Shown here one piece after another: positions 8,415 to 17,719 of a DNA stretch of 53,231 nt. This stretch comes from Deltaproteobacteria bacterium (GTDB lineage Bacteria; Bdellovibrionota; FAC87; UBA2466). The stretch covers positions 1 to 53,231 of the forward strand of contig JACPWY010000008.1 of assembly GCA_016196825.1 (NCBI GenBank), given 5' to 3'. The notes under the pieces were generated by a model that was not told the DNA's origin, made no database searches, and worked only from the letters and a program-made list of their open reading frames with translations. Within the stretch, counting starts at the first letter, position 1; each line of letters starts with the position of its first letter. The position numbers and the translations under genes are program-made.

Positions 8415-9699
8415 AGGCCTGACTAAGATCCCAGAACTCAGAAGAAGAATCCTTTTTACAATTGGAATGCTGGCCATTTACCGAGTCGGCTGCCATATCC
8501 CTGTGCCAGGTATTAACACTGACACGCTAGCCAAGTTTTTTGCTGGCAAACAGGACACTCTCTTCGGGATGTTGAACATGTTTTCCGGGCGCGCATTGGA
8601 AAATGCGTCTATTTTTGCTCTCGGGATCATGCCTTATATCAGCTCATCGATTATTTTTCAACTGCTAACGGTCGTCGTTCCCACCCTGCACTCGCTCTCT
8701 AAGGAGGGTGAACTGGGCCGAAAGAAGATCAACCAATACACTCGTTACGCAACCGTTTTGATCGCACTCTTTCAGGGTTTCGGTATCACCAAAGCACTGA
8801 TGAGTGCCGAAAGCGCCAATTACGTTCTTTTCTCAGGTTTCAAATTTCAAATGCTCAGTGTGATTACGTTGGCCGCTGGCACTTCTTTCATCATGTGGCT
8901 GGGCGAGCAGATCACAGAACGCGGCGTAGGCAACGGTACCTCTCTCATCATCTTCTCTGGTATTGCGTCCGGCATTCCCGTGGCAGCGCACCAGACTCTG
9001 CAGAAAGTAAAGGATGGTGAGTTTTCCGCACTGATGCTCGTGATTCTCGCTCTCTTCATGGTTGTCGTCGTGGGCGTCATTATCTTCCTTGAGCAGGGAC
9101 AGCGGCGGATCCCGATTCAGTACGCAAAGAGAAACATAGGTGGGCGCCTTTACGGCGGCCAGGCGGCCCATCTCCCGCTGAAGATCAACACGAGCGGTGT
9201 GATTCCTCCGATCTTCGCCTCCTCGCTCATAATGGCCCCCCTCACTGTCTTAAGTTTTTGGCAAAACCCGGTGACCAACTACATCCGAGACACACTCCAC
9301 CGGGGTGGACTGGTGTATTTCTCCTTATACGTCGGCTTGATTGTCTTTTTCTGTTTCTTCTATACGGCCGTTGTATTTAATCCGGATGACGTTGCAGAAA
9401 ACCTCAAGAAGTATGGTGGCTACGTGCCTGGCATCCGACCAGGGAAGAATACCAGCGAATATATTGACAAGGTTCTCTCGCGCATCACTTGCGGAGGCGC
9501 ACTCTACCTTTCCGTCATTTGTATTCTTCCGGATTTTTTGATCTCCCGATTCAAAGTTTCGTTCTTCTTTGGGGGAACCACCCTTCTCATCTTGGTCGGC
9601 GTAGCTCTCGACACCGTTGCTCAAATTCAAACCTTTCTTTTGACGCGCGATTACGACGGCTTCATGAAAAACGCGAAGCTTCGCGGACGACGGGGGTAG
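8401..9699 (+). CDS. secY: Preprotein translocase subunit SecY
   Basis: 432 residues from GTG 8401, overlapping rplO by 14 bases. It is a polytopic membrane protein with the expected ten-helix spacing. Conserved features are YRVGCHIPVPGIN (first helix and plug region), NMFSGRALENASIFALGIMPYISSSI, TERGVGNGTSLIIF and the cytoplasmic RRIPIQYAKR loop that contacts the ribosome and SecA. SecY is the channel through which secretory and membrane proteins cross the inner membrane. Confidence 0.97.
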   Translation: MAAVEGLTKIPELRRRILFTIGMLAIYRVGCHIPVPGINTDTLAKFFAGKQDTLFGMLNMFSGRALENASIFALGIMPYISSSIIFQLLTVVVPTLHSLSKEGELGRKKINQYTRYATVLIALFQGFGITKALMSAESANYVLFSGFKFQMLSVITLAAGTSFIMWLGEQITERGVGNGTSLIIFSGIASGIPVAAHQTLQKVKDGEFSALMLVILALFMVVVVGVIIFLEQGQRRIPIQYAKRNIGGRLYGGQAAHLPLKINTSGVIPPIFASSLIMAPLTVLSFWQNPVTNYIRDTLHRGGLVYFSLYVGLIVFFCFFYTAVVFNPDDVAENLKKYGGYVPGIRPGKNTSEYIDKVLSRITCGGALYLSVICILPDFLISRFKVSFFFGGTTLLILVGVALDTVAQIQTFLLTRDYDGFMKNAKLRGRRG

Positions 9700-9700
9700 C

Positions 9701-10336
9701 TTGAGAATAACTGTCTTCCTCGGTGCGCCCGGCTCGGGCAAAGGAACTCAGGCCAAGCGTCTCGCTGAAACCGGACAGTTCCAGCACTTTTCGACGGGCG
9801 ACATGTTGCGAGGAGCCATTACGCGAAAGGAGCCCGTTGGGATTAGCGCCAACCAGTTTATTTCCAAAGGCGAACTCGTTCCCGACGGTGTCATGATCGA
9901 GCTCATCTCAGAGGCGCTCGTCAAAGTGAATTCGAAATCACAGGTGCTCCTCGATGGATTTCCGCGCACAATTCCGCAATCGACCGCTCTCGATTCAAAA
10001 CCAGAGACGCGCGTAAAGTCGGCCATTTTTTTTGATCTTCCCGAAAAGGTATTGATCGAGAGGCTCACCGGCCGCAGAATCTGCAAGAATTGTGGCGAGC
10101 CTTTTCATGTTGTTTTCGTTTCTCCCAAGAAGGAAGGCGTGTGCGATAAGTGCGGCGGTGAGCTGCTCCAACGTGCCGATGATCAGATCAGCGTTGTGAA
10201 GAAGCGACTCGAGGTCTTCACGGGACAAAACGAAAAGCTCTTGAATTATTACGATTCGGCAAAACGTCTCACGCGCTTGGATGGAAATCAGGCGGTCGAT
10301 CGGATCCAAGACCAATTGAGACGTCTCCTTCAATAA
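9701..10336 (+). CDS. adk: Adenylate kinase
   Basis: 211 residues from TTG 9701, one base after the secY stop. The P-loop is GAPGSGKGTQ near residue 8, the AMP-binding segment is STGDMLR, and LDGFPRT is present. The LID domain holds CKNCG and CDKCGG, so it is the zinc-binding form rather than the H-bonded form of enterobacteria. It interconverts ATP, AMP and ADP in the cytoplasm. Confidence 0.97.
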   Translation: MRITVFLGAPGSGKGTQAKRLAETGQFQHFSTGDMLRGAITRKEPVGISANQFISKGELVPDGVMIELISEALVKVNSKSQVLLDGFPRTIPQSTALDSKPETRVKSAIFFDLPEKVLIERLTGRRICKNCGEPFHVVFVSPKKEGVCDKCGGELLQRADDQISVVKKRLEVFTGQNEKLLNYYDSAKRLTRLDGNQAVDRIQDQLRRLLQ

Positions 10337-11115
10337 TGGTTCACATTAAATCAAAACGTGAAATCGACTGCATGCGAAAGAGCGGTAGATTGGTGGCCAA
10401 GGTTTTACAGGAAATTGCCCTACTCGCAAAACCGGGCGTAACCCTTCTTGAGCTTGACAAAGTCGCTGAGCAAAAGACCCTTGAGCTGGGAGCTACTCCC
10501 GCATTTAAAGGCTACCTCGGGTACCGCCATTCCCTTTGTACCTCGGTGAACGAGCAGGTGGTGCACGGTATTCCGAACGACAGAAAGCTCGTCGATGGCG
10601 ACATCGTCGGGCTAGATTTTGGCCTTGTATTCGATGGCTTTTACGGAGACAGCGCAGTCACAGTTCCTATCGGAAACGTTTCTGCCTTGGCGCTGAAGTT
10701 GGCGAAGGCCACGCGGGATTCCCTCTACGCCGCGATCGAGGTCGCTCGAGAAGGAAACTCGGTGAAGGACGTGGCATTGGCGATCGAGAGTGTCATCAGT
10801 CCATTCGGATTTGGAATTGTTCGCGAGTTTGTTGGCCACGGAATTGGAACTAAACTTCACGAAGAACCGCAGATTCCTAACTACGCTGCGGGTGCCTCAA
10901 ACTTCAAACTTCGTTCTGGGATGACGATCGCCATCGAACCCATGATTAACGCCGGGCGATGTGAAGTAAAAGTTCTCGCCGACAAATGGACGGCAGTGAC
11001 TCGCGACGGTTCTCTCTCCGCTCATTTTGAACACTCGCTTGCGATTACGAACGGCGCCCCAGAGGTCTTGACGGAATGGGACTCGCCCCGCTTTGCTATG
11101 TTTTACGGAGAATAG
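10336..11115 (+). CDS. map: Methionine aminopeptidase, type I
   Basis: 259 residues. It removes the initiator methionine from nascent proteins. The five metal ligands are visible in GLDFGL, YGDSAV, VGHGIG, IAIEPM and HFEHS, and the substrate-pocket histidine lies in [18 protein letters not shown]. It overlaps the adk stop by 1 base (TAATG). A 14-base gap leads to infA. Confidence 0.97.
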   Translation: MVHIKSKREIDCMRKSGRLVAKVLQEIALLAKPGVTLLELDKVAEQKTLELGATPAFKGYLGYRHSLCTSVNEQVVHGIPNDRKLVDGDIVGLDFGLVFDGFYGDSAVTVPIGNVSALALKLAKATRDSLYAAIEVAREGNSVKDVALAIESVISPFGFGIVREFVGHGIGTKLHEEPQIPNYAAGASNFKLRSGMTIAIEPMINAGRCEVKVLADKWTAVTRDGSLSAHFEHSLAITNGAPEVLTEWDSPRFAMFYGE

Positions 11116-11129
11116 GGGAGACAGGCGCG

Positions 11130-11348
11130 ATGTCCAAAGAGGACCTGATACAACTTGAAGGCACGGTGGTCGAACCTCTTCCAAATGCAATGTTCCGAGT
11201 TTCCCTTCCGAACGGAAAGACGATCCTTGCCCACATTTCAGGAAAAATGCGCATGAACTACATTCGTATCCTTCCTGGGGACCGGGTGACCGTTGAAGTT
11301 TCCCCCTATGATCTGACCCGGGGGCGTATCACTTACAGGGCGAAATGA
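11130..11348 (+). CDS. infA: Translation initiation factor IF-1
   Basis: 72 residues from ATG 11130 ([20 protein letters not shown]), the standard IF-1 size. OB-fold features are [33 protein letters not shown] and [13 protein letters not shown]. The frame is open upstream into map, but the IF-1 homology starts here. IF-1 blocks the A-site during initiation. Confidence 0.97.
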   Translation: MSKEDLIQLEGTVVEPLPNAMFRVSLPNGKTILAHISGKMRMNYIRILPGDRVTVEVSPYDLTRGRITYRAK

Positions 11349-11366
11349 CCTCTTTGCTTAATAGAA

Positions 11367-11396
11367 TTGACAACTTATTCTCAATCGGCCTAAATA
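11367..11396 (+). promoter_or_regulatory. Candidate sigma-70 promoter of the alpha operon
   Basis: A perfect TTGACA at 11367-11372 is followed after 18 bases by TAAATA at 11391-11396 (3 of 6 matches to TATAAT). It lies in the only sizeable gap in this stretch, between infA and rpmJ, and would give a transcript starting about 20 bases before the rpmJ start. The -10 is weak, so this is a candidate only. Confidence 0.45.
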
Positions 11397-11422
11397 TGGC
11401 CTCTATAGAACGGTAGGTATTG

Positions 11423-11536
11423 GTGAAAGTTCGGGCTTCCGTTAAGAAAATTTGTAATAAATGTCGCATATTTAGGCGTGGTGGCGTTGTCCGCGTCGCT
11501 TGCGTAGATCCGCGTCACAAGCAGAGACAGGGGTAG
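11423..11536 (+). CDS. rpmJ: 50S ribosomal protein L36
   Basis: 37 residues from GTG 11423, translating as [14 protein letters not shown], then [23 protein letters not shown]. The zinc ligands of the C+ form (C-x2-C, C, H) are all present. It is the usual first gene of the alpha operon after infA and lies 4 bases before rpsM. Confidence 0.95.
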   Translation: MKVRASVKKICNKCRIFRRGGVVRVACVDPRHKQRQG

Positions 11537-11540
11537 CACA

Positions 11541-11924
11541 GTGGCACGAATTGCCGGAGTAGATTTGCCGCGAAACAAGCGGATTGAGGTTGGTCTTACC
11601 TACATTTTCGGAATCGGGCGAAGTCGTGCGAAGAGCATCCTTCAAACCATCCACATCGATCCCAACGCAAAGACAGACTCTCTCCCCGAAGAGCAGGTCA
11701 ACAGAATTAGGGACTATATAGAAAAGAGTTTTCCGGTGGAGGGGGAGCTTCGCCGTGTCGTCTCGATGAACGTGAAGCGTCTCATGGATTTGGGGACGTA
11801 TCGGGGCCTCAGGCACCGGAAAGGCCTTCCTGTTCGTGGACAGCGAACACACACCAATGCTCGTACGCGTAAGGGACCGCGGAAAACCGTGGCCGTTCGT
11901 AAGCAGCTGAAGGTAATGAAGTAA
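11541..11924 (+). CDS. rpsM: 30S ribosomal protein S13
   Basis: 127 residues from GTG 11541. It begins [25 protein letters not shown] and contains [26 protein letters not shown], both S13 signatures. S13 bridges to the 50S and contacts P-site tRNA. A 21-base gap precedes rpsK. Confidence 0.97.
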   Translation: MARIAGVDLPRNKRIEVGLTYIFGIGRSRAKSILQTIHIDPNAKTDSLPEEQVNRIRDYIEKSFPVEGELRRVVSMNVKRLMDLGTYRGLRHRKGLPVRGQRTHTNARTRKGPRKTVAVRKQLKVMK

Positions 11925-11945
11925 TAAATTTTACGGAGTAGTGCA

Positions 11946-12377
11946 GTGAGTACCGCCGAAGCCGCTGAAACAAAAAAAAGCGAAGAGACAAGAGAAACTA
12001 AAGAACCGAAAAAGAAAAAGTCTCGCCGCGAAATTCCCGCGGGAATCGCTTTTATTCAAAGTTCTTTCAACAACACAATTATTACCATCACGGATCAAAC
12101 TGGTGGCGTGGTCTGCTGGTCATCATCAGGCCGCAAGGGATTCAAAGGTGCCCGTAAGAGCACGCCGTTTGCTGCTCAGGTGGCCGCTGAAGATGCCGCC
12201 CGCCAGGCTGTGGAACTCGGCGTGAAGTCGCTGACTGTTTTCGTGAACGGCCCGGGGGCTGGTAGAGAAACGGCGCTTCGAGGCCTTCAGGTTTCGGGAA
12301 TCAAGATTAGCTTTGTTCGAGATGTGACGCCGATACCTCATAACGGTTGCCGGCCGTCGAAGCGTAGACGCGTATAG
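11946..12377 (+). CDS. rpsK: 30S ribosomal protein S11
   Basis: 143 residues from GTG 11946. The first ~28 residues are a charged extension ([20 protein letters not shown], then KKKS) longer than usual for S11. The core is typical: [34 protein letters not shown], and the C-terminal [19 protein letters not shown]11 lies in the 30S platform. Confidence 0.96.
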   Translation: MSTAEAAETKKSEETRETKEPKKKKSRREIPAGIAFIQSSFNNTIITITDQTGGVVCWSSSGRKGFKGARKSTPFAAQVAAEDAARQAVELGVKSLTVFVNGPGAGRETALRGLQVSGIKISFVRDVTPIPHNGCRPSKRRRV

Positions 12378-12387
12378 GGAGTGAAAC

Positions 12388-13014
12388 TTGGCGAGAAGTA
12401 CATGTTCAGTTTGTAAGTTCTGTCGAAGAGAAAACATGAAGCTTTTTCTCAAGGGCGAGCGTTGTTTTACCGACAAGTGTGCTTTTGAGCGCCGGGCCTA
12501 TCCACCTGGTCAACACGGACAACGTCGCACCAAGGTCTCTGACTTCGGCCTTCAGTTGCGTGAAAAACAGAAGCTAAAGAGACTTTACGGGCTTTTGGAA
12601 CGGCAGTTTCGGGGCTACTTTGAACGGGCGGACGCCCAGAAGGGCGCAACAGGTTTGAATCTTCTCAAGCGGCTGGAGCTTCGCCTTGATAACGTCGTTT
12701 TTCGGCTCGGTTTTGGAGGAAGCCGCAAAGAGGCTCGGCAGTTGGTGCTCCATGGCCATTTTCTCTTGAACGGCAAGCCGGCCACGATTCCAAATATGAT
12801 TCTGAAGGTCGGGGATGAAGTCTCGGTTCGACAGAAAAGCCGTGAATGCACTCCTGTCTTGCGATCCCTCGAAGATATCAAGAAGCACGAGATTCCGGAT
12901 TGGCTCGAACAGAATCCCGCAGAGTTTAGGGGGCGCGTAAAATATCAGCCTGAGCGACAGCAGATAACGCTGCCCATCGAAGAACAATTAGTAGTCGAGC
13001 TCTACTCGAGATAA
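12388..13014 (+). CDS. rpsD: 30S ribosomal protein S4 (zinc form)
   Basis: 208 residues from TTG 12388. The N-terminus has CSVCKFCRR and [11 protein letters not shown], zinc-type cysteines, followed by [11 protein letters not shown]. The S4 RNA-binding domain is [14 protein letters not shown] through [15 protein letters not shown]4 is a primary 16S binder and, in E. coli, the translational repressor of the alpha operon. It lies between rpsK and rpoA. Confidence 0.97.
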   Translation: MARSTCSVCKFCRRENMKLFLKGERCFTDKCAFERRAYPPGQHGQRRTKVSDFGLQLREKQKLKRLYGLLERQFRGYFERADAQKGATGLNLLKRLELRLDNVVFRLGFGGSRKEARQLVLHGHFLLNGKPATIPNMILKVGDEVSVRQKSRECTPVLRSLEDIKKHEIPDWLEQNPAEFRGRVKYQPERQQITLPIEEQLVVELYSR

Positions 13015-13024
13015 GGAGCAAATC

Positions 13025-14068
13025 ATGACCGATGTAACTTTGGCTTCCAAGAATTGGCGCACGCTGATCAAGCCCCGCGGGCTTGAGGTGGATAAGAACT
13101 CCCTGACCGACACGTATGGAAAGTTCGTCGCGAAGCCGCTTGAGCGCGGTTTCGGGATGACGATTGGGAATAGCCTGAGACGCATTCTCCTTTCATCGCT
13201 TCAAGGCGTGTCCGTCACGTCCGTACGGATTGATGGCGTTCTTCACGAATTCTCAACTTTGCCCGATGTAGTTGAGGATGTGTCTGACGTTATCCTGAAC
13301 CTGAAAGAGGTTCGCTTTAAGATGTATGTTGAAGGTCCGAAAATTGTTCGCATCGAAAAGAATGGCCCTGGTCCAATTAAGGCTTCTGACATTCAGACGG
13401 ATGACACGGTTGAGGTGCTCAATCCGGATCATTTGATTTGCACTCTTGGAAAAGAGGGGAAATTCCGGGCCGAACTCAATCTGGAGTACGGCAAAGGGTA
13501 TGTTCCAACGGAATCGATCAATAAGGACGACCTGCCCGCAGGCATGATCGCCATCGATTCGTTCTTTTCACCCGTTCGAAAGGTGAACTATTCGGTTTCT
13601 CATGCCCGCGTTGGCCAACGGACCGACTATGACAAGCTTGAGCTCGAAGTCTGGACAGACGGATCGGTTCGCCCTGAGGACGCCGTGGCCTTTAGCTCGA
13701 AGATTCTCAAAGATCAATTGAGCATTTTCATCAACTTTGACGAAACCCTTGAGCCTGAGATCATCGAAACGATCATCGAAGCTGATCAGATTAACGATAA
13801 TCTTTATCGCACCGTCGATGAACTTGAACTTTCGGTTCGTTCGGCCAATTGCCTGCAGAATGCTGGAATTAAGTATATCGGTGAACTCGTTCAGAAGAGC
13901 GAGGCCGAAATGCTGAAGACCAAGAACTTTGGCCGCAAGTCCCTGAACGAGATTAAGGAAATTCTGCAGGAGATGGGGCTTGGCTTCGGCCTCAAGATCG
14001 AGGGTTTCGACCCAGAGGCATATTTTGCCCAGAAGAAAAAGAACGACGGAACTGAGCAACTGAACTAG
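13025..14068 (+). CDS. rpoA: RNA polymerase alpha subunit
   Basis: 347 residues. The N-terminal domain has [17 protein letters not shown], the dimerisation and assembly segment. The C-terminal domain, which contacts UP elements and activators, has [17 protein letters not shown] and [18 protein letters not shown] Shine-Dalgarno-like AAGGAG precedes the ATG. Alpha assembles core RNA polymerase. Confidence 0.97.
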   Translation: MTDVTLASKNWRTLIKPRGLEVDKNSLTDTYGKFVAKPLERGFGMTIGNSLRRILLSSLQGVSVTSVRIDGVLHEFSTLPDVVEDVSDVILNLKEVRFKMYVEGPKIVRIEKNGPGPIKASDIQTDDTVEVLNPDHLICTLGKEGKFRAELNLEYGKGYVPTESINKDDLPAGMIAIDSFFSPVRKVNYSVSHARVGQRTDYDKLELEVWTDGSVRPEDAVAFSSKILKDQLSIFINFDETLEPEIIETIIEADQINDNLYRTVDELELSVRSANCLQNAGIKYIGELVQKSEAEMLKTKNFGRKSLNEIKEILQEMGLGFGLKIEGFDPEAYFAQKKKNDGTEQLN

Positions 14069-14093
14069 TTTCGAATTTGCACGAGAAGTCGCA

Positions 14094-14654
14094 ATGAGAC
14101 ACCTTAACGCTGGAAATAAGCTCAACACCAACGCCTCTCATCGGAAGGCTCTTTTGAGAGGACTCACTCTTTCGTTGCTGGAACACGACTCGATCCACAC
14201 AACGCGCGCCCGCGCCAAGGAACTCCGCTGGTGGGCTGACCACGCCGTAACTCTAGCCAAACGTGGAGATGTGGCCTCCCGCCGTCAATTGATCAAGCTT
14301 TTGGGTTCGACCGAGACCTATCGTCAGGGTGAAAACCGGGTTCGCTCGGCCATTGGGCGGCTTTTCGCCGATATCGCTCCCCGTTTCAAGGACCGTTCGG
14401 GCGGCTATACCCAGATCATTCGACTGGCCCGCCCTCGCGCAGGCGATTGCGCCGAAATGTGCATTATGCGCTATCTCATGAGCGAGACCGGCAGCAAGAA
14501 AGGCGCCAAGAAAGAGAAGTCGGCGGCGCCCAAGAAGAAGGAAGCTGCCAGCAAGAAGGTTGAAGCTGCAGACCGGGCGCCCAAGACCCAAAAATCGGCA
14601 GCCGAGGAGAAACCCGCGACGAAGAGGAAGGCCAAGTCCGCTAAAGAGGAATAG
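14094..14654 (+). CDS. rplQ: 50S ribosomal protein L17 with K/A-rich tail
   Basis: 186 residues. The first ~125 match L17 (MRHLNAGNKLNTNASHRKAL, RAKELRWWADHAVTLAKRGD, PRAGDCAEM). The last ~60 residues are a Lys/Ala/Glu-rich tail with repeats of the type AKKEKSAAPKKKEAASKK. It looks disordered and resembles histone-like tails seen on some bacterial ribosomal proteins. rplQ ends the alpha operon. No clear intrinsic terminator was seen after it. Confidence 0.95.
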   Translation: MRHLNAGNKLNTNASHRKALLRGLTLSLLEHDSIHTTRARAKELRWWADHAVTLAKRGDVASRRQLIKLLGSTETYRQGENRVRSAIGRLFADIAPRFKDRSGGYTQIIRLARPRAGDCAEMCIMRYLMSETGSKKGAKKEKSAAPKKKEAASKKVEAADRAPKTQKSAAEEKPATKRKAKSAKEE

Positions 14655-14690
14655 TCCCTTCTCTGGTTTTGCCCGGCGATTCTCTGGGCC

Positions 14691-14699
14691 TGCTATACT
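14691..14699 (+). promoter_or_regulatory. Extended -10 promoter element before tlpA-like gene
   Basis: TGcTATACT at 14691-14699 is a good extended -10 (5 of 6 hexamer matches plus TG). Transcription would start near 14706, almost on the GTG at 14708, implying a leaderless or nearly leaderless mRNA. No Shine-Dalgarno sequence lies between. Confidence 0.55.
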
Positions 14700-14707
14700 C
14701 ATTTTCT

Positions 14708-15292
14708 GTGACCAACCAAAAAGCTAGCTGGATTGGGTCCATCCTGATTATCGGTCTTTTTTTGGCCCTCATCGAACTTCCTTCGCTCACCCAATCCCAT
14801 TTTCAAAGCGATCTGAAATTTGAACAGGAGGCGGCCGACCCCAAAATATTGGCAAGATCGCTTAAGGTGATCCAGGGGCCGTCGACATGGGGAAAAGCCA
14901 CCACGCTAGGGGAGATTCTGAAACACTCGCCGGCTACAATAGTGAACTTCTGGGCAACATGGTGTCCTCCGTGTCTTGAGGAGATTCCAACCCTTGAGTC
15001 GCTGAACCGGATGGCAAAGGGGGCTGCGCTCCCTCCTATTGTCACTCTTTCTGTCGATGAATCGGCGAATGACGTGTTGGGACTGTTCGATACGATGAAG
15101 AGTCGCCCCAACTTCTCTGTTCTTCACGACACCGACGGCCTGGTGGCTCGTTCATTTGGAACGACAAAGTTTCCGGAAACCTATTGGATTAACTCCGATG
15201 GAGTGGTCATTCGGCGCTGGGTTGGGCCCCAAGATTGGCTTTCGGCCGATGTCATTGGGTTGCTCAAAACTCTGTCAACCCCTTCGAGATAG
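14708..15292 (+). CDS. TlpA/ResA-like membrane-anchored thioredoxin
   Basis: 194 residues from GTG 14708. The frame is open to 14669, but the extra residues precede an extended -10. One N-terminal hydrophobic segment (residues ~8-24) would anchor or export it to the periplasm. The thioredoxin fold carries the redox motif WATWCPPC near residue 82, and KFPETYWINSDGVV contains the cis-proline segment. Such proteins reduce disulfides, often for cytochrome c maturation, but no ccm genes are nearby. The 3' end overlaps the convergent ABC ATPase gene by 112 bases. Confidence 0.85.
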   Translation: MTNQKASWIGSILIIGLFLALIELPSLTQSHFQSDLKFEQEAADPKILARSLKVIQGPSTWGKATTLGEILKHSPATIVNFWATWCPPCLEEIPTLESLNRMAKGAALPPIVTLSVDESANDVLGLFDTMKSRPNFSVLHDTDGLVARSFGTTKFPETYWINSDGVVIRRWVGPQDWLSADVIGLLKTLSTPSR

Positions 15293-16002
15293 GAACCAAA
15301 ATAGGTCAGCTTTCCTCGTACGAGGACCGCCGCCTTGTTAGCGGTGCGCGTAAATTGGTTGCGGTCATGTCCAACTAGAATGGCCGTCATTCCTGCTGCG
15401 CAGGCCCTGCGAATCTTCTCACACCCCTTCGCCTGGAAACGTTCGTCAACATAGGCCAACACTTCATCAAGGAGGAGAACCTCGGTGCCGCTATGAATTG
15501 CGACCGCGAAGCCAAGACGCATCTTCATTCCAGTGCTGTACGCAATCAACGGCACGTCAACATAATCCGTAAGTTCAGCAAACTCGATGATGCTGTCGAA
15601 CTGAGACTTTACCCGGCTGGGACTCATCCCGAGTATGGCACCATTAATGTAAATGTTTTCACGGCCGGTTAGGATTTCCTTGAAGCCGGTGCCGAGTTCA
15701 GTGACCGCACGGACTGAGCCGTAGCCTCGGATCCGTCCCGTGTCCGGCGGAAACAGGCCGTTTATGAGTCTGAGGAGCGTGCTTTTTCCGGCTCCGTTTT
15801 CGCCCACCAGTGCAAGACAGTCTCCTGCAAAAAGATCAAAAGAGATGTTTTCAAGGCACCAATGTTCATTCGGCCGGAGGCGTTCCGGACGCTTAATTCC
15901 GAGCATCTCCCGAACGATGTCTTCCACACCGTAGTAAAGCGAGCGCCTGAGAGAGCGACAAAACTTTTTGGATACGCGATCAAGTTCGATGGCTTTCTTC
16001 AC
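15181..16002 (-). CDS. ABC transporter ATP-binding protein, Wzt/TagH-like polysaccharide export
   Basis: 273 residues from GTG 16002, giving a 4-base GTGA overlap with the upstream permease. A TTG start at 16044 is possible. Walker A is GENGAGKST, the signature region is YSTGMKMRLGFAVA and Walker B is VLLLDEVLAYVD, the pattern of ATPases for O-antigen, teichoic acid or capsule exporters. There is no extra C-terminal carbohydrate-binding domain, unlike long Wzt proteins. It probably energises the adjacent permease. No glycosyltransferase lies next to the pair. Confidence 0.88.
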   Translation of the reverse strand: MKKAIELDRVSKKFCRSLRRSLYYGVEDIVREMLGIKRPERLRPNEHWCLENISFDLFAGDCLALVGENGAGKSTLLRLINGLFPPDTGRIRGYGSVRAVTELGTGFKEILTGRENIYINGAILGMSPSRVKSQFDSIIEFAELTDYVDVPLIAYSTGMKMRLGFAVAIHSGTEVLLLDEVLAYVDERFQAKGCEKIRRACAAGMTAILVGHDRNQFTRTANKAAVLVRGKLTYFGSYLEGVDRVLSNPMTSAESQSWGPTQRRMTTPSELIQ

Positions 16003-16838
16003 ACGCTGACCCGCTGGAGACAGTGGGGGAGGGCAATCCGACAAAGGACCCAGGCAACCATGAGGGCGGCAAGACTGGCTGTTCCTATCCAGAGGACCTC
16101 GCTGACGTGGGTGGCTCGCCCGAAGATCAAGCTGTCGCTCAAGGTGTAATACAGAATGGAAATGGGATTCGTTTGGATCCAGGAATTGAGCGTCGCGTTT
16201 GGTTGTGTTTTATAAACGGTGGGAGTGAGGAAAAAGAGGGCCGTCATCACGATGGCGAGGCCACGCTCGACGTCTCGAAAGAGCATTCCGATTGGAATGA
16301 TGGCCAGACCCAAGGTGAGTCCAAAGAGCACTAGCACCGCGCCGGAAAGAAGACCGGCAGTCGATTGGAAGGTGATGGGGCCTCCCAAAACCACAAGCGC
16401 CAAGACCATCAGGCCCACTCGAATGAGAAACGTGGTGAGAACCTCCAAAAAAGATGCCCATAAGAGCGCTTCACGGGGAAAGTTTACGTTCTTCAGAAGG
16501 GAGGTTGCGCCCATGATCTGGCGGAATGGCGAATAGACTGCCTCGACGAAAGTCTGCCAGGTGAGCGTTCCGAGAAACGTCTGAACGGCGAAGCTACGGT
16601 CGGTGACAAGGGACCCTGATTGAGAAAACAAGAGGACAAACGCGCTGATAACACCCGGCAGAACTAACCAAAGTAGCCCGAGGGCGAACTGTCGATACTG
16701 GGAGGCGAAGTTGCGTTGGAGGAGTCGCATCACGAGATGCCCGCACCCCTTGGCATCCCGAAACATCAGCTTGAAGAACTGCTTGGGGCGCCGCAAGACA
16801 GGCTCGGCGGAGTATTCAAAAAACGGTCTTCCTTCCAT
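15999..16838 (-). CDS. ABC-2 type polysaccharide export permease (Wzm-like)
   Basis: 279 residues from ATG 16838 (MEGRPFFEYSAEP). An upstream in-frame start at 16874 adds 12 unlikely residues. It has about six hydrophobic segments and the family pattern: a cytosolic N-terminus, then LLQRNFASQYRQFALGLLWLV, and the amphipathic KNVNFPREALLWASFLEVLTTF loop. It forms the inner-membrane channel of an exporter with the ATPase encoded downstream. It is transcribed divergently from the coiled-coil gene at 16955. Confidence 0.86.
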   Translation of the reverse strand: MEGRPFFEYSAEPVLRRPKQFFKLMFRDAKGCGHLVMRLLQRNFASQYRQFALGLLWLVLPGVISAFVLLFSQSGSLVTDRSFAVQTFLGTLTWQTFVEAVYSPFRQIMGATSLLKNVNFPREALLWASFLEVLTTFLIRVGLMVLALVVLGGPITFQSTAGLLSGAVLVLFGLTLGLAIIPIGMLFRDVERGLAIVMTALFFLTPTVYKTQPNATLNSWIQTNPISILYYTLSDSLIFGRATHVSEVLWIGTASLAALMVAWVLCRIALPHCLQRVSV

Positions 16839-16919
16839 TCTTTGTATCTTACCTCGATGCTGAATGAGCAGCACTGAAAAGCCAGAGCGCAGCGAGTCAG
16901 TTATCTGTAGGAATTTCTT

Positions 16920-16947
16920 TTGAGCCCAGAGAGCTCGGGCCTACCAT
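16920..16947 (+). promoter_or_regulatory. Candidate promoter just upstream of 16955
   Basis: TTGAGC at 16920-16925, a 16-base spacer and TACCAT at 16942-16947 resemble a sigma-70 promoter. The start point would fall at the ATG itself (16955), with no Shine-Dalgarno sequence in front. Confidence 0.4.
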
Positions 16948-16954
16948 AGTAACA

Positions 16955-17686
16955 ATGGCAGCGACAAAGCGCTCAATTCAATGTCTCGGGAAGTGCCCCC
17001 AATTGGAGACAGTTCTCTTGAGTTTGTCCTTCGCCCTTCTCTCTTGCTCTCTCTCGCTAGCGGCGAGTGAAGAGAGCGCCGCATCTCCGCCAGCGCCCAA
17101 GGCCGTCTATGCTGTAGAGGGAATCAAGCGAATCACTGAAAACATAAGAGCTCTGGATGAAAATATAAAAGACATTCAGAGCAATCTTGCCAACATTGAC
17201 AAGAATATCCAAACGATGACGGGAGAGCTCGCCGATCTCAGAACGCTGCTCGAAGAGTACTCGACCTTGAAATCGAAGTTCCTCGCGAAAATCGCCCTCT
17301 CAAAGGACGAGATGACCAGGAACAGCGAAGCTCTGCAAAAACTTCAACGGTTTTCGCGGACTCTCGACTCAGCGAGACGAAAACAGGTTGACCAACAGAC
17401 TGTCAAGATTCAGCAGGAGTCGGCCACTCGCGAGATAGCTGAACGTGAGCGCTGGAATCTGGACGCCTCACATAAGCTGCGCCGCCTTCAAGATCTTCTC
17501 AGTGATCTTGAGCAGTCCACCAAGAATCTGCGGGCGCGTCAGCCCAACTTGGAGAAAGAGATCGGGTATTGGCGAAAACAAACTGTTGAGTTTCAAACAG
17601 CTCTCGACACCTTTAAGGAGCAACGCGATGAACTCAACGACCTTCTCGCCGTGAGAAATGCAGCTGGAAGACCAGCTGGCCCCTAG
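16955..17686 (+). CDS. Exported coiled-coil protein of unknown function
   Basis: 243 residues. A hydrophobic stretch near residues 23-36 (LLSLSFALLSCSLSLAAS) looks like a signal peptide with cleavage after LAAS. A lipobox is not convincing. The remainder is almost wholly predicted coiled coil with heptad repeats, such as ITENIRALDENIKDIQSNLA, and no cysteines. I do not recognise a family. A periplasmic scaffold or envelope-spanning role is possible. It is followed by the transglycosylase gene after 33 bases. Confidence 0.75.
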   Translation: MAATKRSIQCLGKCPQLETVLLSLSFALLSCSLSLAASEESAASPPAPKAVYAVEGIKRITENIRALDENIKDIQSNLANIDKNIQTMTGELADLRTLLEEYSTLKSKFLAKIALSKDEMTRNSEALQKLQRFSRTLDSARRKQVDQQTVKIQQESATREIAERERWNLDASHKLRRLQDLLSDLEQSTKNLRARQPNLEKEIGYWRKQTVEFQTALDTFKEQRDELNDLLAVRNAAGRPAGP

Positions 17687-17704
17687 ATACTGCACGTTCG
17701 ATTT

Positions 17705-17710
17705 GATACT
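17705..17710 (+). promoter_or_regulatory. Candidate -10 element before lytic transglycosylase gene
   Basis: GATACT at 17705-17710 lies 9 bases before the TTG at 17720, with no Shine-Dalgarno sequence between. The only ATG nearby (17715) is followed at once by a stop. No good -35 is visible. Confidence 0.3.
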
Positions 17711-17719
17711 CTGTATGTC

